From positions 62,001 to 126,000 of the forward strand of contig NZ_JAUSTQ010000002.1 in assembly GCF_030812915.1 (NCBI RefSeq): a stretch of DNA of 64,000 nt, in the 5' to 3' direction. The DNA is from Alkalibacillus salilacus (GTDB lineage Bacteria > Bacillota > Bacilli > Bacillales > Alkalibacillaceae). Made by a program: the position numbers and the translations under genes. The notes under the pieces were generated by a model. The model made no database searches. It was given only the letters and a program-made list of their open reading frames with translations, and was not told the origin of the DNA. Positions 54,093 to 62,619 of this stretch are shown here, piece by piece. Every line of letters starts with the position of its first letter. Position 1 is the first letter of the stretch.

Positions 54093-55154
54093 TTACAATG
54101 TGATTAATTCTTTAGTTGAGAATGTTAATCTTTCATTTCCATTTTCAGTGACGACAGCATCATCTTCAATACGACAACCACCTATATTAGGAACATAAAT
54201 ACCAGGTTCAACAGTAACAACCGTGCCCGGCTCTAATGGGTGATCATTTCGGAAGGATAAAGATGGTGCCTCATGTACATCCATCCCCAGTCCGTGACCA
54301 GTCGAATGACCAAAATACTCACCATAACCTTGTTCCTTAATATAGTCACGTGTTAGAGCGTCTGCTTCTTTACCAGTAATTCCTGCTTTCAACCCATCCA
54401 TACCACGTTTTTGTGCTTCTAAAACCGTGTGATAAATTGTATTCAGCTCATCGCTAATTGGTCCAACTGCAAGAGTTCTAGTCATATCAGAACAATACCC
54501 TTTATAAAGCGCTCCGAAGTCTAAAGTCACAAGTTCACCTGTTTGAATTTCTTTATCTGAAGCTACACCGTGTGGAAGTGCCGCTCGATAACCTGACGCT
54601 ACAATAATATCAAACGATGAAGACACTGCACCTTGTTTACGCATAAAAAATTCTAATTCATTTGATACATCAATTTCTTTAACGCCTGGTTTAATAATAG
54701 TTTGTATATAATCGAAAGCAGCGTCTGCGATCTGTGCCGCATCTTTTAATATAGCAATTTCTGATTCGGTTTTATACATTCGCAATTGTTCGACTAAACC
54801 ATCTATAGGGATAAATTCACTTGATAAAACCTGTTGGTACACTTCAAAGGTAGAATACGTCATATGATTTTTTTCAAAACCTAAACGTTTGATTCCAAGC
54901 TGTTCCACTTGATTAGCTACTTCTTGATGAATCGGTCCTTTATGTTCCACAAGTTCATAGCCTGTCACTTGCTCTTTAGCTTGTACAGTATAACGAAAAT
55001 CTGTAATAAACACGGCTTGATCTAAAGAAACTAAAATGACCCCAGCCGTTCCCGTAAAACCTGTCATGTAACGACGGTTTTGGTCATTAGTTATAAGAAG
55101 ACCATCTACATCATTCTGTTCCATCTTTTCTCGTAAACGAGTTAGCTTTTCCAC
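54093..55154 (-). CDS. yqhT: M24 family aminopeptidase (Xaa-Pro type), YqhT
   Basis: A 353-residue pita-bread metallopeptidase started at the GTG at 55154, 7 bases after AAGGGAG; length then equals B. subtilis YqhT exactly. Metal ligands are in VTLDFGALYKGYCSDMTRT (Asp pair), HSTGHGLGMDVHEAP (His), VTVEPGIY (Glu) and RIEDDAVV (Glu). It removes N-terminal residues before proline. Next to efp, which acts on proline-rich synthesis. Confidence 0.93.
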   Translation of the reverse strand: MEKLTRLREKMEQNDVDGLLITNDQNRRYMTGFTGTAGVILVSLDQAVFITDFRYTVQAKEQVTGYELVEHKGPIHQEVANQVEQLGIKRLGFEKNHMTYSTFEVYQQVLSSEFIPIDGLVEQLRMYKTESEIAILKDAAQIADAAFDYIQTIIKPGVKEIDVSNELEFFMRKQGAVSSSFDIIVASGYRAALPHGVASDKEIQTGELVTLDFGALYKGYCSDMTRTLAVGPISDELNTIYHTVLEAQKRGMDGLKAGITGKEADALTRDYIKEQGYGEYFGHSTGHGLGMDVHEAPSLSFRNDHPLEPGTVVTVEPGIYVPNIGGCRIEDDAVVTENGNERLTFSTKELITL

Positions 55155-55155
55155 A

Positions 55156-55599
55156 TTATCTCTCCCTTTCATTCAATTGATCGATTAAAGCATACGCTGC
55201 TAATTTGTACCCCAATGCTCCGAATCCGACTATTTGACCAGAAGTAACTGCTGATAAATAGGAATGATGACGAAATGTTTCACGATTATGTATGTTCGAT
55301 AAATGGACTTCAATAACAGGAATTTTGATCATTTCTACAGCATCTCGAATAGCTACACTGGTATGAGCATAACCGCCTGGATTAAATATAATGCCATCAT
55401 AATGCATGGCATTTTGGAACCAGTCAATAATTTCACCTTCATGATTTGATTGTCCAACATCTAAATAAGCATCATTAGCACTCGCGATTTCACGCACCAT
55501 GTCTTCAATATCAACTAAGGTCTCATTCCCATAGTGGGATTGGTCTCGTTGGCCTAACATATTAAGATTCGGACCGTTAATTAATAACCAGGATTTCAT
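55156..55599 (-). CDS. aroQ: 3-dehydroquinate dehydratase, type II
   Basis: A 147-residue enzyme starting with LLINGPNLNMLGQRD, the active-site Asn and lid Arg/Tyr region. QSNHEGEIIDW, IIFNPGGYAHTSVAIRDA and VEVHLSNIHNRE finish the active site (His in PGGYAHTS). Third step of the shikimate pathway. It ends 2 bases before yqhT begins. Confidence 0.95.
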   Translation of the reverse strand: MKSWLLINGPNLNMLGQRDQSHYGNETLVDIEDMVREIASANDAYLDVGQSNHEGEIIDWFQNAMHYDGIIFNPGGYAHTSVAIRDAVEMIKIPVIEVHLSNIHNRETFRHHSYLSAVTSGQIVGFGALGYKLAAYALIDQLNERER

Positions 55600-55662
55600 G
55601 ACACCAGAGCTCCTTTGATTGATGTGTCCATCCTAAGTTTATCATAAATTGCCCTATTTTTG

Positions 55663-56130
55663 TCACACTTTTCTCGTAACTCGCTCCCCGTGTTGGTTAT
55701 AAGATATGGTATAACCGACAAACACACCATATAGTACAAATTGACATAGTGTTGTTACAACCGTTTCTTTTGTTAAATTTTCAAGAGTTGGTACATAATC
55801 GAATAATCCATTAACTAACCAAAAAATAATTCCCCATAGTACGATGCCAAATAATAATCCAGGCAAAAGACCTCTGACTTTTCTTAATAGTGAATAATAG
55901 ATGATCGCTGGTATAATAGCTAAAACACCTAGTATCACAGCACTTATTATCTCAATCCACCACGTTGACGTCCAATCACCTTCAAAAAAAGACCGAAAAA
56001 TAAACGAAGCATGTGATACTTCGGTGAAGTTTAAAGCATAAGTAAAAGAGTTAAGTAATCCGAATATGACACCACCAAATAATCCCGTATAAATACTTTC
56101 CTTAATAACTGATTTTTCTCGCATTTTCAT
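55663..56130 (-). CDS. yqhR: Conserved membrane protein YqhR
   Basis: A 155-residue protein with four predicted transmembrane helices (about 14-31, 56-82, 90-108, 122-142) and no enzymatic motif. Pattern and position (upstream of aroQ/yqhS) match B. subtilis YqhR. Two ATGs (56130, 56124) follow AGGAGG; either may be used. Function unknown. Confidence 0.82.
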   Translation of the reverse strand: MKMREKSVIKESIYTGLFGGVIFGLLNSFTYALNFTEVSHASFIFRSFFEGDWTSTWWIEIISAVILGVLAIIPAIIYYSLLRKVRGLLPGLLFGIVLWGIIFWLVNGLFDYVPTLENLTKETVVTTLCQFVLYGVFVGYTISYNQHGERVTRKV

Positions 56131-56265
56131 TAGCCTCCTCTCGCATTATTTTAACCTATAGAGGATCAATTCATGCATGACAAATAGCTATTATGTATAA
56201 TGAATGACTTGACGTGTTATAATAGATTTACAAGTTACTAGCTGAATACGAAGAGAGGGATTACC

Positions 56266-56610
56266 ATGACACAAACAAGAAGTAAAATTATTTTGTATAT
56301 AGTCGTTAGTTTGGCAGCCATTGGTCTAATCGGTCAGTTAATAGTGAATCCACTTAACTTTATCGAAAGCATGCTTACCACGATCGGCCTTGCCGCTGTA
56401 ATCGGTTTAGCTTTATATTTCATCTTAAAACGAATGAGACAAGGTGGAGTGCGTTCCTCTGGCTATCATAAAGCCGTTAAGCAATCGAAAAAGAAGTACG
56501 GTAAAGTAGATCAAAAGATGAGATATAACCAACACGTGGAAAAACCCTCTCCAATAAAAAAACAACGCAGACAAACCCATCTTAAAGTTATAAAAGGACA
56601 CAAAAAATAG
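56266..56610 (+). CDS. yqhP: SA1362/YqhP family small membrane protein
   Basis: A 114-residue protein with two N-terminal membrane helices (about 8-26 and 37-53) and a very basic C-terminal tail (residues 54-114) rich in Lys and Arg. This matches the SA1362/YqhP family. It is divergent from yqhR, as in B. subtilis. AGAGAGGG precedes the ATG. Function unknown. Confidence 0.78.
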   Translation: MTQTRSKIILYIVVSLAAIGLIGQLIVNPLNFIESMLTTIGLAAVIGLALYFILKRMRQGGVRSSGYHKAVKQSKKKYGKVDQKMRYNQHVEKPSPIKKQRRQTHLKVIKGHKK

Positions 56611-56642
56611 CGTTAGACGGTATAACCGTCTAACGCTATTTT
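56604..56642. terminator. Bidirectional terminator between yqhP and nrdJ
   Basis: An 18-bp perfect stem with a 3-base loop (core CGTTAGACGGT/ACCGTCTAACG, extended by AAAATAG/CTATTTT) spans the ends of both convergent genes. Confidence 0.9.
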
Positions 56643-58405
56643 TATATACCACATTTTAATTGAGCACCACAATTTGTACAAGTATTACAGCCACCAACAT
56701 CTTGAATATGACCTTGGCGACAAACCGGACATGTATCTCCCACTTCAGATCCAACTGTTACATTCGTTGTCTCAAGCTCATGGACTGTATCCATTAAAAC
56801 AACTTTTTGTTGATCGTCTTCGAATAATTCTGTTTGCTCTGAAGGCTCATTTTCTTCCGCTTTTAACGTTAAAACTTGTGAATCGCGGCTTCCATCTACA
56901 TAGACTGTACCACCTTTGGCACCACCACGGTATAAACGTTGATAAACTTGTTCGACTTGATCAACACGATAACCTTTCGGTGCATTGACCGTTTTAGAAA
57001 TCGAACTATCGACCCAACGTTGAATGACACATTGCGTGTCAGCATGTGCTTCAGGAGATAAGTCCATTGCTGTCACAAACCAGTCTGGCAGTTCATCTTG
57101 GCTAGCTTCTGGATTTTCTTTGAAATAGTCTTGCGCAATGTCAGCTTTCACTTCGATAAACTTGCCTAAACGTCCGCTACGATAATACGTGAACGAGAAA
57201 TAAGGTTCTAATCCTGTTGAAACACCAACCATTGTACCCGTAGAACCAGTCGGCGCAACAGTTAATAAATGACTATTACGTATGCCATGATCTAGAACAC
57301 CTTGCTTAATGTCATCAGGCATCTTTTGCATGTAGCCAGTATTAATAAAACGTTCACGAAGTGCTTGTGTTTCTTCTTTTGTTTCACCAATTAAGAACGG
57401 GAAGCTACCTTTTTCTTTTGCTAGTTCAATAGATGTACGATAAGCCGTTGTCGCAATCGTTTCAAAGATTTGATCGACAAGTTCATTACCTTCTTGTGAA
57501 CCATATGCTGTTTCACAATAAATGAGTAAGTCATGTAAGCCCATGACACCCAAGCCGACGCGTCGCTCACCCAGTGCTTGTTCACGGTTTTTATCTAGGA
57601 AATATGGTGTTGAATCAATGACGTTATCTTGCATACGCACACCTGTTTCAACCGTTTGTTTCAACTTCGCGAAATCAGGTTGTTTTAATTGTCGATCCGC
57701 AATTGCTGCTAGATTAACTGCCGCTAAATTACAAACACTATAAGGCGCTAACGGTTGTTCACCACAAGGATTTGTCGCAACAACTTTTTGGCCATAAGCA
57801 CTAGCATTTGTCTCTTTATTCGCATTATCAATAAAGAAAATGCCTGGCTCTGCTGAATAAGTCGCGCAAATGTTGATTAAATTCCATAATTCTTTCGCAC
57901 GAATCTGTTTATATACTCTGGTTCCAAAGCCTAAACGTTCCCATTCACGAACATCACCAATGTCGTTCCAATTTTCATTATAGTAGGCCATCTCTTCTTC
58001 GGTGTAATTCGCAACATCTGGAAAACGTAATTCATAAACGTCATCGTTCTCAACAGCATTCATGAATTCATCCGTAATACAAACAGAAATGTTTGCACCC
58101 GATAAAAATTCTGGACTATTCACGCTGTAAGTACCACCGTCACGAATTTTCTGCTCAGCATCACGAATATTGTTCTCAGTGAAGCCACCGTGTCCTTCGA
58201 TATGCTTATAGTTCACAATCCCTTGATATAGTTGCATTTCTTCATTTGTTAAAGGGGTGAAACTTAATTTATCTTTTGCTTCTTCTTGGATTGTTTCATC
58301 CTCTATGTTCTCGATTAAATATCTTAAAATACGCGGATTTTGCATTTTCGATATAATAAATTCGATTACATCAGGATGCCAATCGTTCAGCATGATCATC
58401 TGTGC
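56642..58405 (-). CDS. nrdJ: B12-dependent ribonucleotide reductase, 3' exon (residues 264-850)
   Basis: The second exon encodes 587 residues. Joining at 58405 restores the reading GGSRRG|AQMIMLNDWHPD in phase. It has VATNPCGEQPLAPYSVCNLA, whose Cys is the thiyl-radical residue, DNVIDSTPYFL, and the C-terminal VAPTGSTGTMVGVSTGLEP substrate loop. The end carries CPVCRQG and CNTCTNCGA cysteines that act as the redox-active tail or zinc site. Class II enzymes use adenosylcobalamin to make deoxyribonucleotides independent of oxygen. A TTG at 58408 mimics a start only by chance. Confidence 0.93.
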   Translation of the reverse strand, partial: AQMIMLNDWHPDVIEFIISKMQNPRILRYLIENIEDETIQEEAKDKLSFTPLTNEEMQLYQGIVNYKHIEGHGGFTENNIRDAEQKIRDGGTYSVNSPEFLSGANISVCITDEFMNAVENDDVYELRFPDVANYTEEEMAYYNENWNDIGDVREWERLGFGTRVYKQIRAKELWNLINICATYSAEPGIFFIDNANKETNASAYGQKVVATNPCGEQPLAPYSVCNLAAVNLAAIADRQLKQPDFAKLKQTVETGVRMQDNVIDSTPYFLDKNREQALGERRVGLGVMGLHDLLIYCETAYGSQEGNELVDQIFETIATTAYRTSIELAKEKGSFPFLIGETKEETQALRERFINTGYMQKMPDDIKQGVLDHGIRNSHLLTVAPTGSTGTMVGVSTGLEPYFSFTYYRSGRLGKFIEVKADIAQDYFKENPEASQDELPDWFVTAMDLSPEAHADTQCVIQRWVDSSISKTVNAPKGYRVDQVEQVYQRLYRGGAKGGTVYVDGSRDSQVLTLKAEENEPSEQTELFEDDQQKVVLMDTVHELETTNVTVGSEVGDTCPVCRQGHIQDVGGCNTCTNCGAQLKCGI

Positions 58406-59621
58406 CAATAATTGTTACTCGCTATTAATTAGCGGGATAGGTCATTTCTGCCCACCTCTTACACTTTCATGTAAGATCAGACTATATCTTCAAGGAAGAG
58501 AATTTTTCATACTTTCTTTGTAATTTCAGTTGACTTTCATGATACAAGTAGTTATAGATTTTCAATAAGTCAGTTAGGCTAGATAAATGCAAGTCATAGC
58601 ACCCTTGTTTTTTGTAAAGACCGTTAACATGTTGTCCTATTCCATAGCTTTTTAAAAACTTTAGAACATCCATTAACAATGGCTTATTACTCGTGATACC
58701 AAACCTTGCTTTAGTATATTTTTTCGGTCCGTTCTTTCTATTATAGATTCTCTCATAAACTCGTATATGCCCATCAGCATCAAACAGACCTCTTAAAAAA
58801 TGCCATTGCAATTCAGGATTATTTAAATCAATCCATTGTTCCTTTCCTGTTTTGTTTGGTGTGACTCCTAAGTTTATTAAATCATTGGCCATTTTAGTAG
58901 AAAATATCGTTAAGCTTAATTTATTTTGTTCACGGTCATTCCTTTTATTTCTAAATTTCACATTCCTATTAAGATTTAAGCAAGTTGCTATTTCATATAA
59001 CAGGCTTTTATCTTGTTCGGCAAGTGTTAGAACTACTTTTTTTGATGATCTATTTATGACAATAGTCCCGTCACCTAATATAAATCCCAGTAAATAAGCT
59101 TTATTAGGGTGGTCAATATTTTCAAAAAAGTTTTCATTGTAATCATACTTTTTTGAGGCTAACTTACCAGCCAAACCTGGGGGCCTTGTATTGATAAAAG
59201 CCTTTTCTTTATTCCACCGTGAAATAGTACCTCTACTAACACCTAACTTCTTGGAAATCTCTACTTGACTTACTCCTTTATCATGCATCTGTATTACTTT
59301 TTTTATGATCTCTTCCTTGTCTCGCGCCCCATAAGGACGTCTCCGTACATTATGGTTTACTTCTTCCTTAGCACACATCAGATCACCTTCTTTAACGTGA
59401 TTACTTTTATTATACTCATATTTTTGTGCTTTAGGAAGTTTCAATAGTCGTTGAACGTTCATCTTCATTTCTGAAGATGCTTCGCTGCTGATTGCCCATT
59501 GTTGCATCCTAATACTTTTTAAACGATCACGCTTGCCGTCACCAGCTACGTTGTCGTGTAATAGGCTTTAGGGGTTTCCAGCAATTCACGAGATTTATTT
59601 TTAGACGAGGCACAACAATTT
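58406..59621 (-). mobile_element. Group I intron with homing endonuclease gene inside nrdJ
   Basis: The 1216-base intervening sequence interrupts nrdJ between codons 263 and 264. The 5' exon end GACGTGGT (59622-59629) pairs with IGS GCCTCGTC (59604-59611), giving P1 with one U-U mismatch and the diagnostic U-G wobble at the splice site. Core pieces visible on the minus strand are AATTGCTGGAAACCCC (P4 region), AATCAGCAG (P7 5' strand, AUCAG at 59489-59493), a P8 hairpin CATCTTC/GAAGATG (59461-59480), AAGATATAGTCTGAT (P7 3' strand, CUGAU at 58476-58480), and P9 hairpins at 58459-58474 and 58420-58434. The intron ends in G at 58406. Confidence 0.9.
58482..59378 (-). CDS. LAGLIDADG homing endonuclease (intron-encoded)
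   Basis: A 298-residue protein started at the ATG at 59378, with GAAGGTGAT 6 bases upstream; 43 extra codons upstream belong to the intron core. Two LAGLIDADG motifs are seen, YLLGFILGDGTI and FLRGLFDADGHI, with the catalytic Asp residues. An N-terminal helix-turn-helix (VSQVEISKKLGVSRGTISRW, residues about 37-56) may help target recognition. It would cut an intronless nrdJ allele and promote homing. The stop TAG lies inside the conserved GATATAGTC segment of the intron core. Confidence 0.92.
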   Translation of the reverse strand: MCAKEEVNHNVRRRPYGARDKEEIIKKVIQMHDKGVSQVEISKKLGVSRGTISRWNKEKAFINTRPPGLAGKLASKKYDYNENFFENIDHPNKAYLLGFILGDGTIVINRSSKKVVLTLAEQDKSLLYEIATCLNLNRNVKFRNKRNDREQNKLSLTIFSTKMANDLINLGVTPNKTGKEQWIDLNNPELQWHFLRGLFDADGHIRVYERIYNRKNGPKKYTKARFGITSNKPLLMDVLKFLKSYGIGQHVNGLYKKQGCYDLHLSSLTDLLKIYNYLYHESQLKLQRKYEKFSSLKI

Positions 59622-60410
59622 ACCACGTCTCGAACCGCCTTGCTCAACAAGGTGCGTCAACTTAGCAATATCATCTAGCCATGAGACAGAACCAGATGAT
59701 TTACCGTTCACACCACGGGCTAATGCATTACGAGGGCGTAGTGTCGAACCGTTCGTACCAACACCGCCGCCACGCGACATAATTTCCATCACTTGTTTAC
59801 GGTGATCACTTATTCCTTCTCTTGAGTCTTGAACAAATGGCATCACATAACAATTAAAGTACGTGACATCCGTATTTGATCCAGCTCCATATAGAACTCG
59901 TCCGGCAGGAATGAAATTTAACTCTGATAATTCTTGATAAAATTTATTAAACCATTCTTGGCGTTTTTCTTCTGATGTTTCTACTTCTGCTAAACCAGTC
60001 GCATTACGCAAAGCAATTTGTTCGTAATAGACTTCGAGAGGTTTATCAATAGCACTTAAAGTTTTTTCAATTAAGCCCGTTTCCTGTGCTTCTTCGTTAT
60101 CTAGTACATGTAAATAATCATCATCTACTCGAACAGTGGCACGGTCACCTTTTAATTCATAAATAAATCCTGTACCACGTGCAGGGAACTTCGGATCGTC
60201 TTTCACTGTTAAAACGACAAAGTCACCTTCTTGAATCGTTCTCTTCTCCGTGTCCTTGAATGCATATCGGTCTAACATGACGAGTCGTGATACGCCTTTA
60301 TGAGTCGTTGACATATCCGATGTGACCGGATGTACATTAGGAAATTGCTTAATGTCTTCATTTAATTGATCGACATTAATATGCAACCCTTTTTCTTTTA
60401 CACCTTGCAT
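59622..60410 (-). CDS. nrdJ: B12-dependent ribonucleotide reductase, 5' exon (residues 1-263)
   Basis: The first exon encodes 263 residues ending GGSRRG. It begins GVKEKGLHINVDQLNEDI and contains LSELNFIPAGRVLYGAG, YFNCYVMP (an active-site Cys of the redox pair) and MSRGGGVGTNGSTLRPRN, typical of class II reductases. Without splicing the frame continues into the intron as KLLCLV and stops. Exon length is 789 bases, a multiple of three. Preceded by a GGAGGTC ribosome site and, further up, NrdR boxes. Confidence 0.93.
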
Positions 60411-60465
60411 TTCATGACCTCCTTCACGTAAAATCTAATCGTTACGTCTTTTAGTAACGTTTCTA

Positions 60466-60542
60466 ATCATAGCTTATCAAAACCAAACCAAACAATCAAT
60501 ATATAGTGTTATATTTTGACGAATAATTCTATATATAGTGTT
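60466..60542 (-). promoter_or_regulatory. nrdJ promoter with two NrdR boxes; rest of 60411-60648 leader
   Basis: Two 16-base boxes, 60495-60510 and 60527-60542, both read AACACTATATAT on the minus strand and are 32 bases apart (about three helical turns), the standard NrdR arrangement. A candidate -10 TATGAT (60466-60471) and -35 TTGTTT (60490-60495) put the first box over the -35. A short hairpin CGTTAC/GTAACG lies at 60440-60460. No cobalamin riboswitch is recognised in the 240-base leader. Confidence 0.7.
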
Positions 60543-60648
60543 AAGGGCATAATATGTTATAAAAGTCAAGATAGATTATGTTAAATAATGAGAATAATTG
60601 ATTAGTATTAGGTCAATTGTCTGATAGCTAATTGAGATAGAAATCCTT

Positions 60649-60676
60649 TGAATCAAAAGCAGAAGCCTTATATAAT
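60649..60676 (+). promoter_or_regulatory. Sigma-A promoter of yqhL
   Basis: TTGAAT (60649-60654), a 16-base spacer and a perfect TATAAT (60671-60676) lie 40 bases before the yqhL ATG. Confidence 0.65.
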
Positions 60677-60716
60677 GTATAGTGGACTGAAAATAGAGAA
60701 AGAGGGGAACATTAGA

Positions 60717-61109
60717 ATGGATCTTTTATTTACCATCCTGATTGTTGTAGCTGTATTAATTTTATTTTTCGTTTTTCGAAGTGTTCAAAAACAAAAACAT
60801 GTTACAACCTTAACTGAAGAACAATTTAAAGAAAATTACCGAAAAGCCCAATTAATCGACGTTCGCGAACCAAATGAATATGAACGTGGTCACATCTTAG
60901 GTGCCCGTAATATTCCATTATCACAATTAAAGCAACGTATAGGGGAGGTCCGAAAAGATCAGCCTATATACTTATATTGTCAAAGAGGGTCCCGTTCAAC
61001 ACGAGCTGCTAATATTCTCCGTAAAAAAGGATATTCTGGCTTGCATCAATTAAAGGGTGGATTCAGTAAGTGGACAGGCAAGATCAAACAAAAGAAAAAA
61101 GGTTACTAA
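60717..61109 (+). CDS. yqhL: Membrane-anchored rhodanese-like protein YqhL
   Basis: A 130-residue protein started at ATG 60717 (AGAGGGG upstream). An N-terminal transmembrane helix (residues 2-20) is followed by a single rhodanese domain with QLIDVREPNEYERGHI and active-site Cys88 in YLYCQRGSRS. The loop CQRGSRS is of the sulphurtransferase type; substrate unknown. It is divergent from nrdJ and precedes gcvPB convergently, as yqhL neighbours gcvPB in B. subtilis. Confidence 0.9.
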   Translation: MDLLFTILIVVAVLILFFVFRSVQKQKHVTTLTEEQFKENYRKAQLIDVREPNEYERGHILGARNIPLSQLKQRIGEVRKDQPIYLYCQRGSRSTRAANILRKKGYSGLHQLKGGFSKWTGKIKQKKKGY

Positions 61110-61111
61110 AT

Positions 61112-61149
61112 AAAAATCCGTTGAGCTAACATTAGCTCAACGGATTTTT
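61112..61149. terminator. Bidirectional terminator between yqhL and gcvPB
   Basis: A 17-bp perfect stem (core CCGTTGAGCTA/TAGCTCAACGG) with a 4-base loop and flanking A/T runs between convergent genes. Confidence 0.92.
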
Positions 61150-61152
61150 TGA

Positions 61153-62619
61153 TTAATCACGATAATATCGAAGTATTGGTTTTCTGGCTGCAGTTGTTTC
61201 ATCCATACGATCTACTACCGTTGTATGCGGAGCTTCTTGCACTGTTTCTGGGTCTTCTTTCGCCTCTTTTGAAATTTGATTCATAGCATCAACAAACTCA
61301 TCTAATGTTTCCTTTGCCTCTGTTTCTGTTGGTTCAACCATTAACGCCTCTTCAACATTTAATGGGAAATAAATAGTTGGTGGATGATAACCAAAATCAA
61401 GCAGACGTTTAGCCATATCTAAGGTACGGACACCCATCTTCTTCTGATTTTTCCCTGATAAAACAAATTCATGTTTACAATGTTGATCATACGGCAACTC
61501 AAATTCTTCACTTAAACGACGCATCATATAGTTTGCATTCAGAACAGCACTTTCACTTACTTGTTTCAAGCCATCTGGTCCCATCGAGCGAATATAAGTA
61601 TATGCTCGGACATTAATTCCAAAGTTCCCATAATAAGGCTTAATTCGACCGATCGAATGCGGACGATCATAGTCAAAGAAGTACTGTTCATCCCCTGTTT
61701 TAGCAATTAAAGGTTTTGGTAAGAATGGCGCTAATTCATTCGTTACACCAACAGGACCTGATCCTGGCCCCCCGCCACCATGCGGTCCAGTGAATGTTTT
61801 ATGCAGGTTTAAGTGAACGACGTCAAATCCCATGTCAACCGGACGTGTGTAACCCATAATGGCGTTTAAATTCGCACCATCATAATATAATCGACCACCA
61901 GCACCATGAACGATTTCAGCCATTTCAATAATGTCTTTTTCGAACAAGCCCAATGTATTAGGGTTCGTTAGCATTAAAGCCGCTGTTTGTTCATCGACAA
62001 CACGTCTTAAATCATCTAAGTCAACTAATCCGCGCTCATTTGATTTAACTGTGACCGCTTCAAATCCTGCTACCGTTGCAGATGCTGGATTCGTACCGTG
62101 TGCAGAGTCAGGGACAATAACTTTCGTGCGCTGATAATCCCCATTTGCTTCATGAAAAGCACGGATCATCATAAGTCCCGTCCATTCCCCTTGAGCACCT
62201 GCTGCTGATTGTAAGGTGACGTAATCCATACCTGTGATGTGACTTAAAGATGTTTGTAAATCATACATCAAAGCCAAAGCACCTTGAACTGAAGATTCAG
62301 GTTGATAAGGATGGATCGAACTAAGGCCTGGTAAGCGTGCTACATCTTCATTCATCTTAGGATTATACTTCATCGTACAAGAACCTAGTGGATAAAAACC
62401 TGAGTCAACACCATGGTTACGCGTTGATAATGCTGTATAATGACGCATGATTTGTAATTCGCTGACCTCTGGTAAATCTGGGTCTTCTTGTCGGATATAC
62501 TGCTTCTGAAATTCATCATCTAAGTTAAAATCATCAACATCTAGTTCTGGCAAATGATATCCTTTTCGTCCTTCTTTACTTAATTCAAAAATAACCGGAA
62601 AATCTTGTTCATTAGCCAT
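61153..62619 (-). CDS. gcvPB: Glycine dehydrogenase (decarboxylating) subunit 2
   Basis: A 488-residue PLP enzyme subunit. The cofactor lysine is in [18 protein letters not shown] and [12 protein letters not shown] precedes it. [10 protein letters not shown] near residue 80 is diagnostic of P-protein. With GcvPA it decarboxylates glycine and loads the aminomethyl group on lipoyl-GcvH. It overlaps gcvPA by 8 bases. Confidence 0.96.
   Translation of the reverse strand: MANEQDFPVIFELSKEGRKGYHLPELDVDDFNLDDEFQKQYIRQEDPDLPEVSELQIMRHYTALSTRNHGVDSGFYPLGSCTMKYNPKMNEDVARLPGLSSIHPYQPESSVQGALALMYDLQTSLSHITGMDYVTLQSAAGAQGEWTGLMMIRAFHEANGDYQRTKVIVPDSAHGTNPASATVAGFEAVTVKSNERGLVDLDDLRRVVDEQTAALMLTNPNTLGLFEKDIIEMAEIVHGAGGRLYYDGANLNAIMGYTRPVDMGFDVVHLNLHKTFTGPHGGGGPGSGPVGVTNELAPFLPKPLIAKTGDEQYFFDYDRPHSIGRIKPYYGNFGINVRAYTYIRSMGPDGLKQVSESAVLNANYMMRRLSEEFELPYDQHCKHEFVLSGKNQKKMGVRTLDMAKRLLDFGYHPPTIYFPLNVEEALMVEPTETEAKETLDEFVDAMNQISKEAKEDPETVQEAPHTTVVDRMDETTAARKPILRYYRD

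Noticed and set aside
58406-59621. Intein inside NrdJ
   Set aside because: The host frame stops six codons into the insert (KLLCLV then stop), and the endonuclease has its own start and ribosome site. The ends lack Cys/Ser and His-Asn splice residues, while an RNA P1 helix and group I core are present.
56642-60410. Two independent short ribonucleotide reductase genes or a frameshifted pseudogene
   Set aside because: The two parts are complementary halves of one 850-residue enzyme, join in phase at a conserved loop, and have no loss of conserved residues.
60411-60648. Cobalamin riboswitch in the nrdJ leader
   Set aside because: The region is AT-rich with one short hairpin, and no B12-box-like GCCACTG element was seen.
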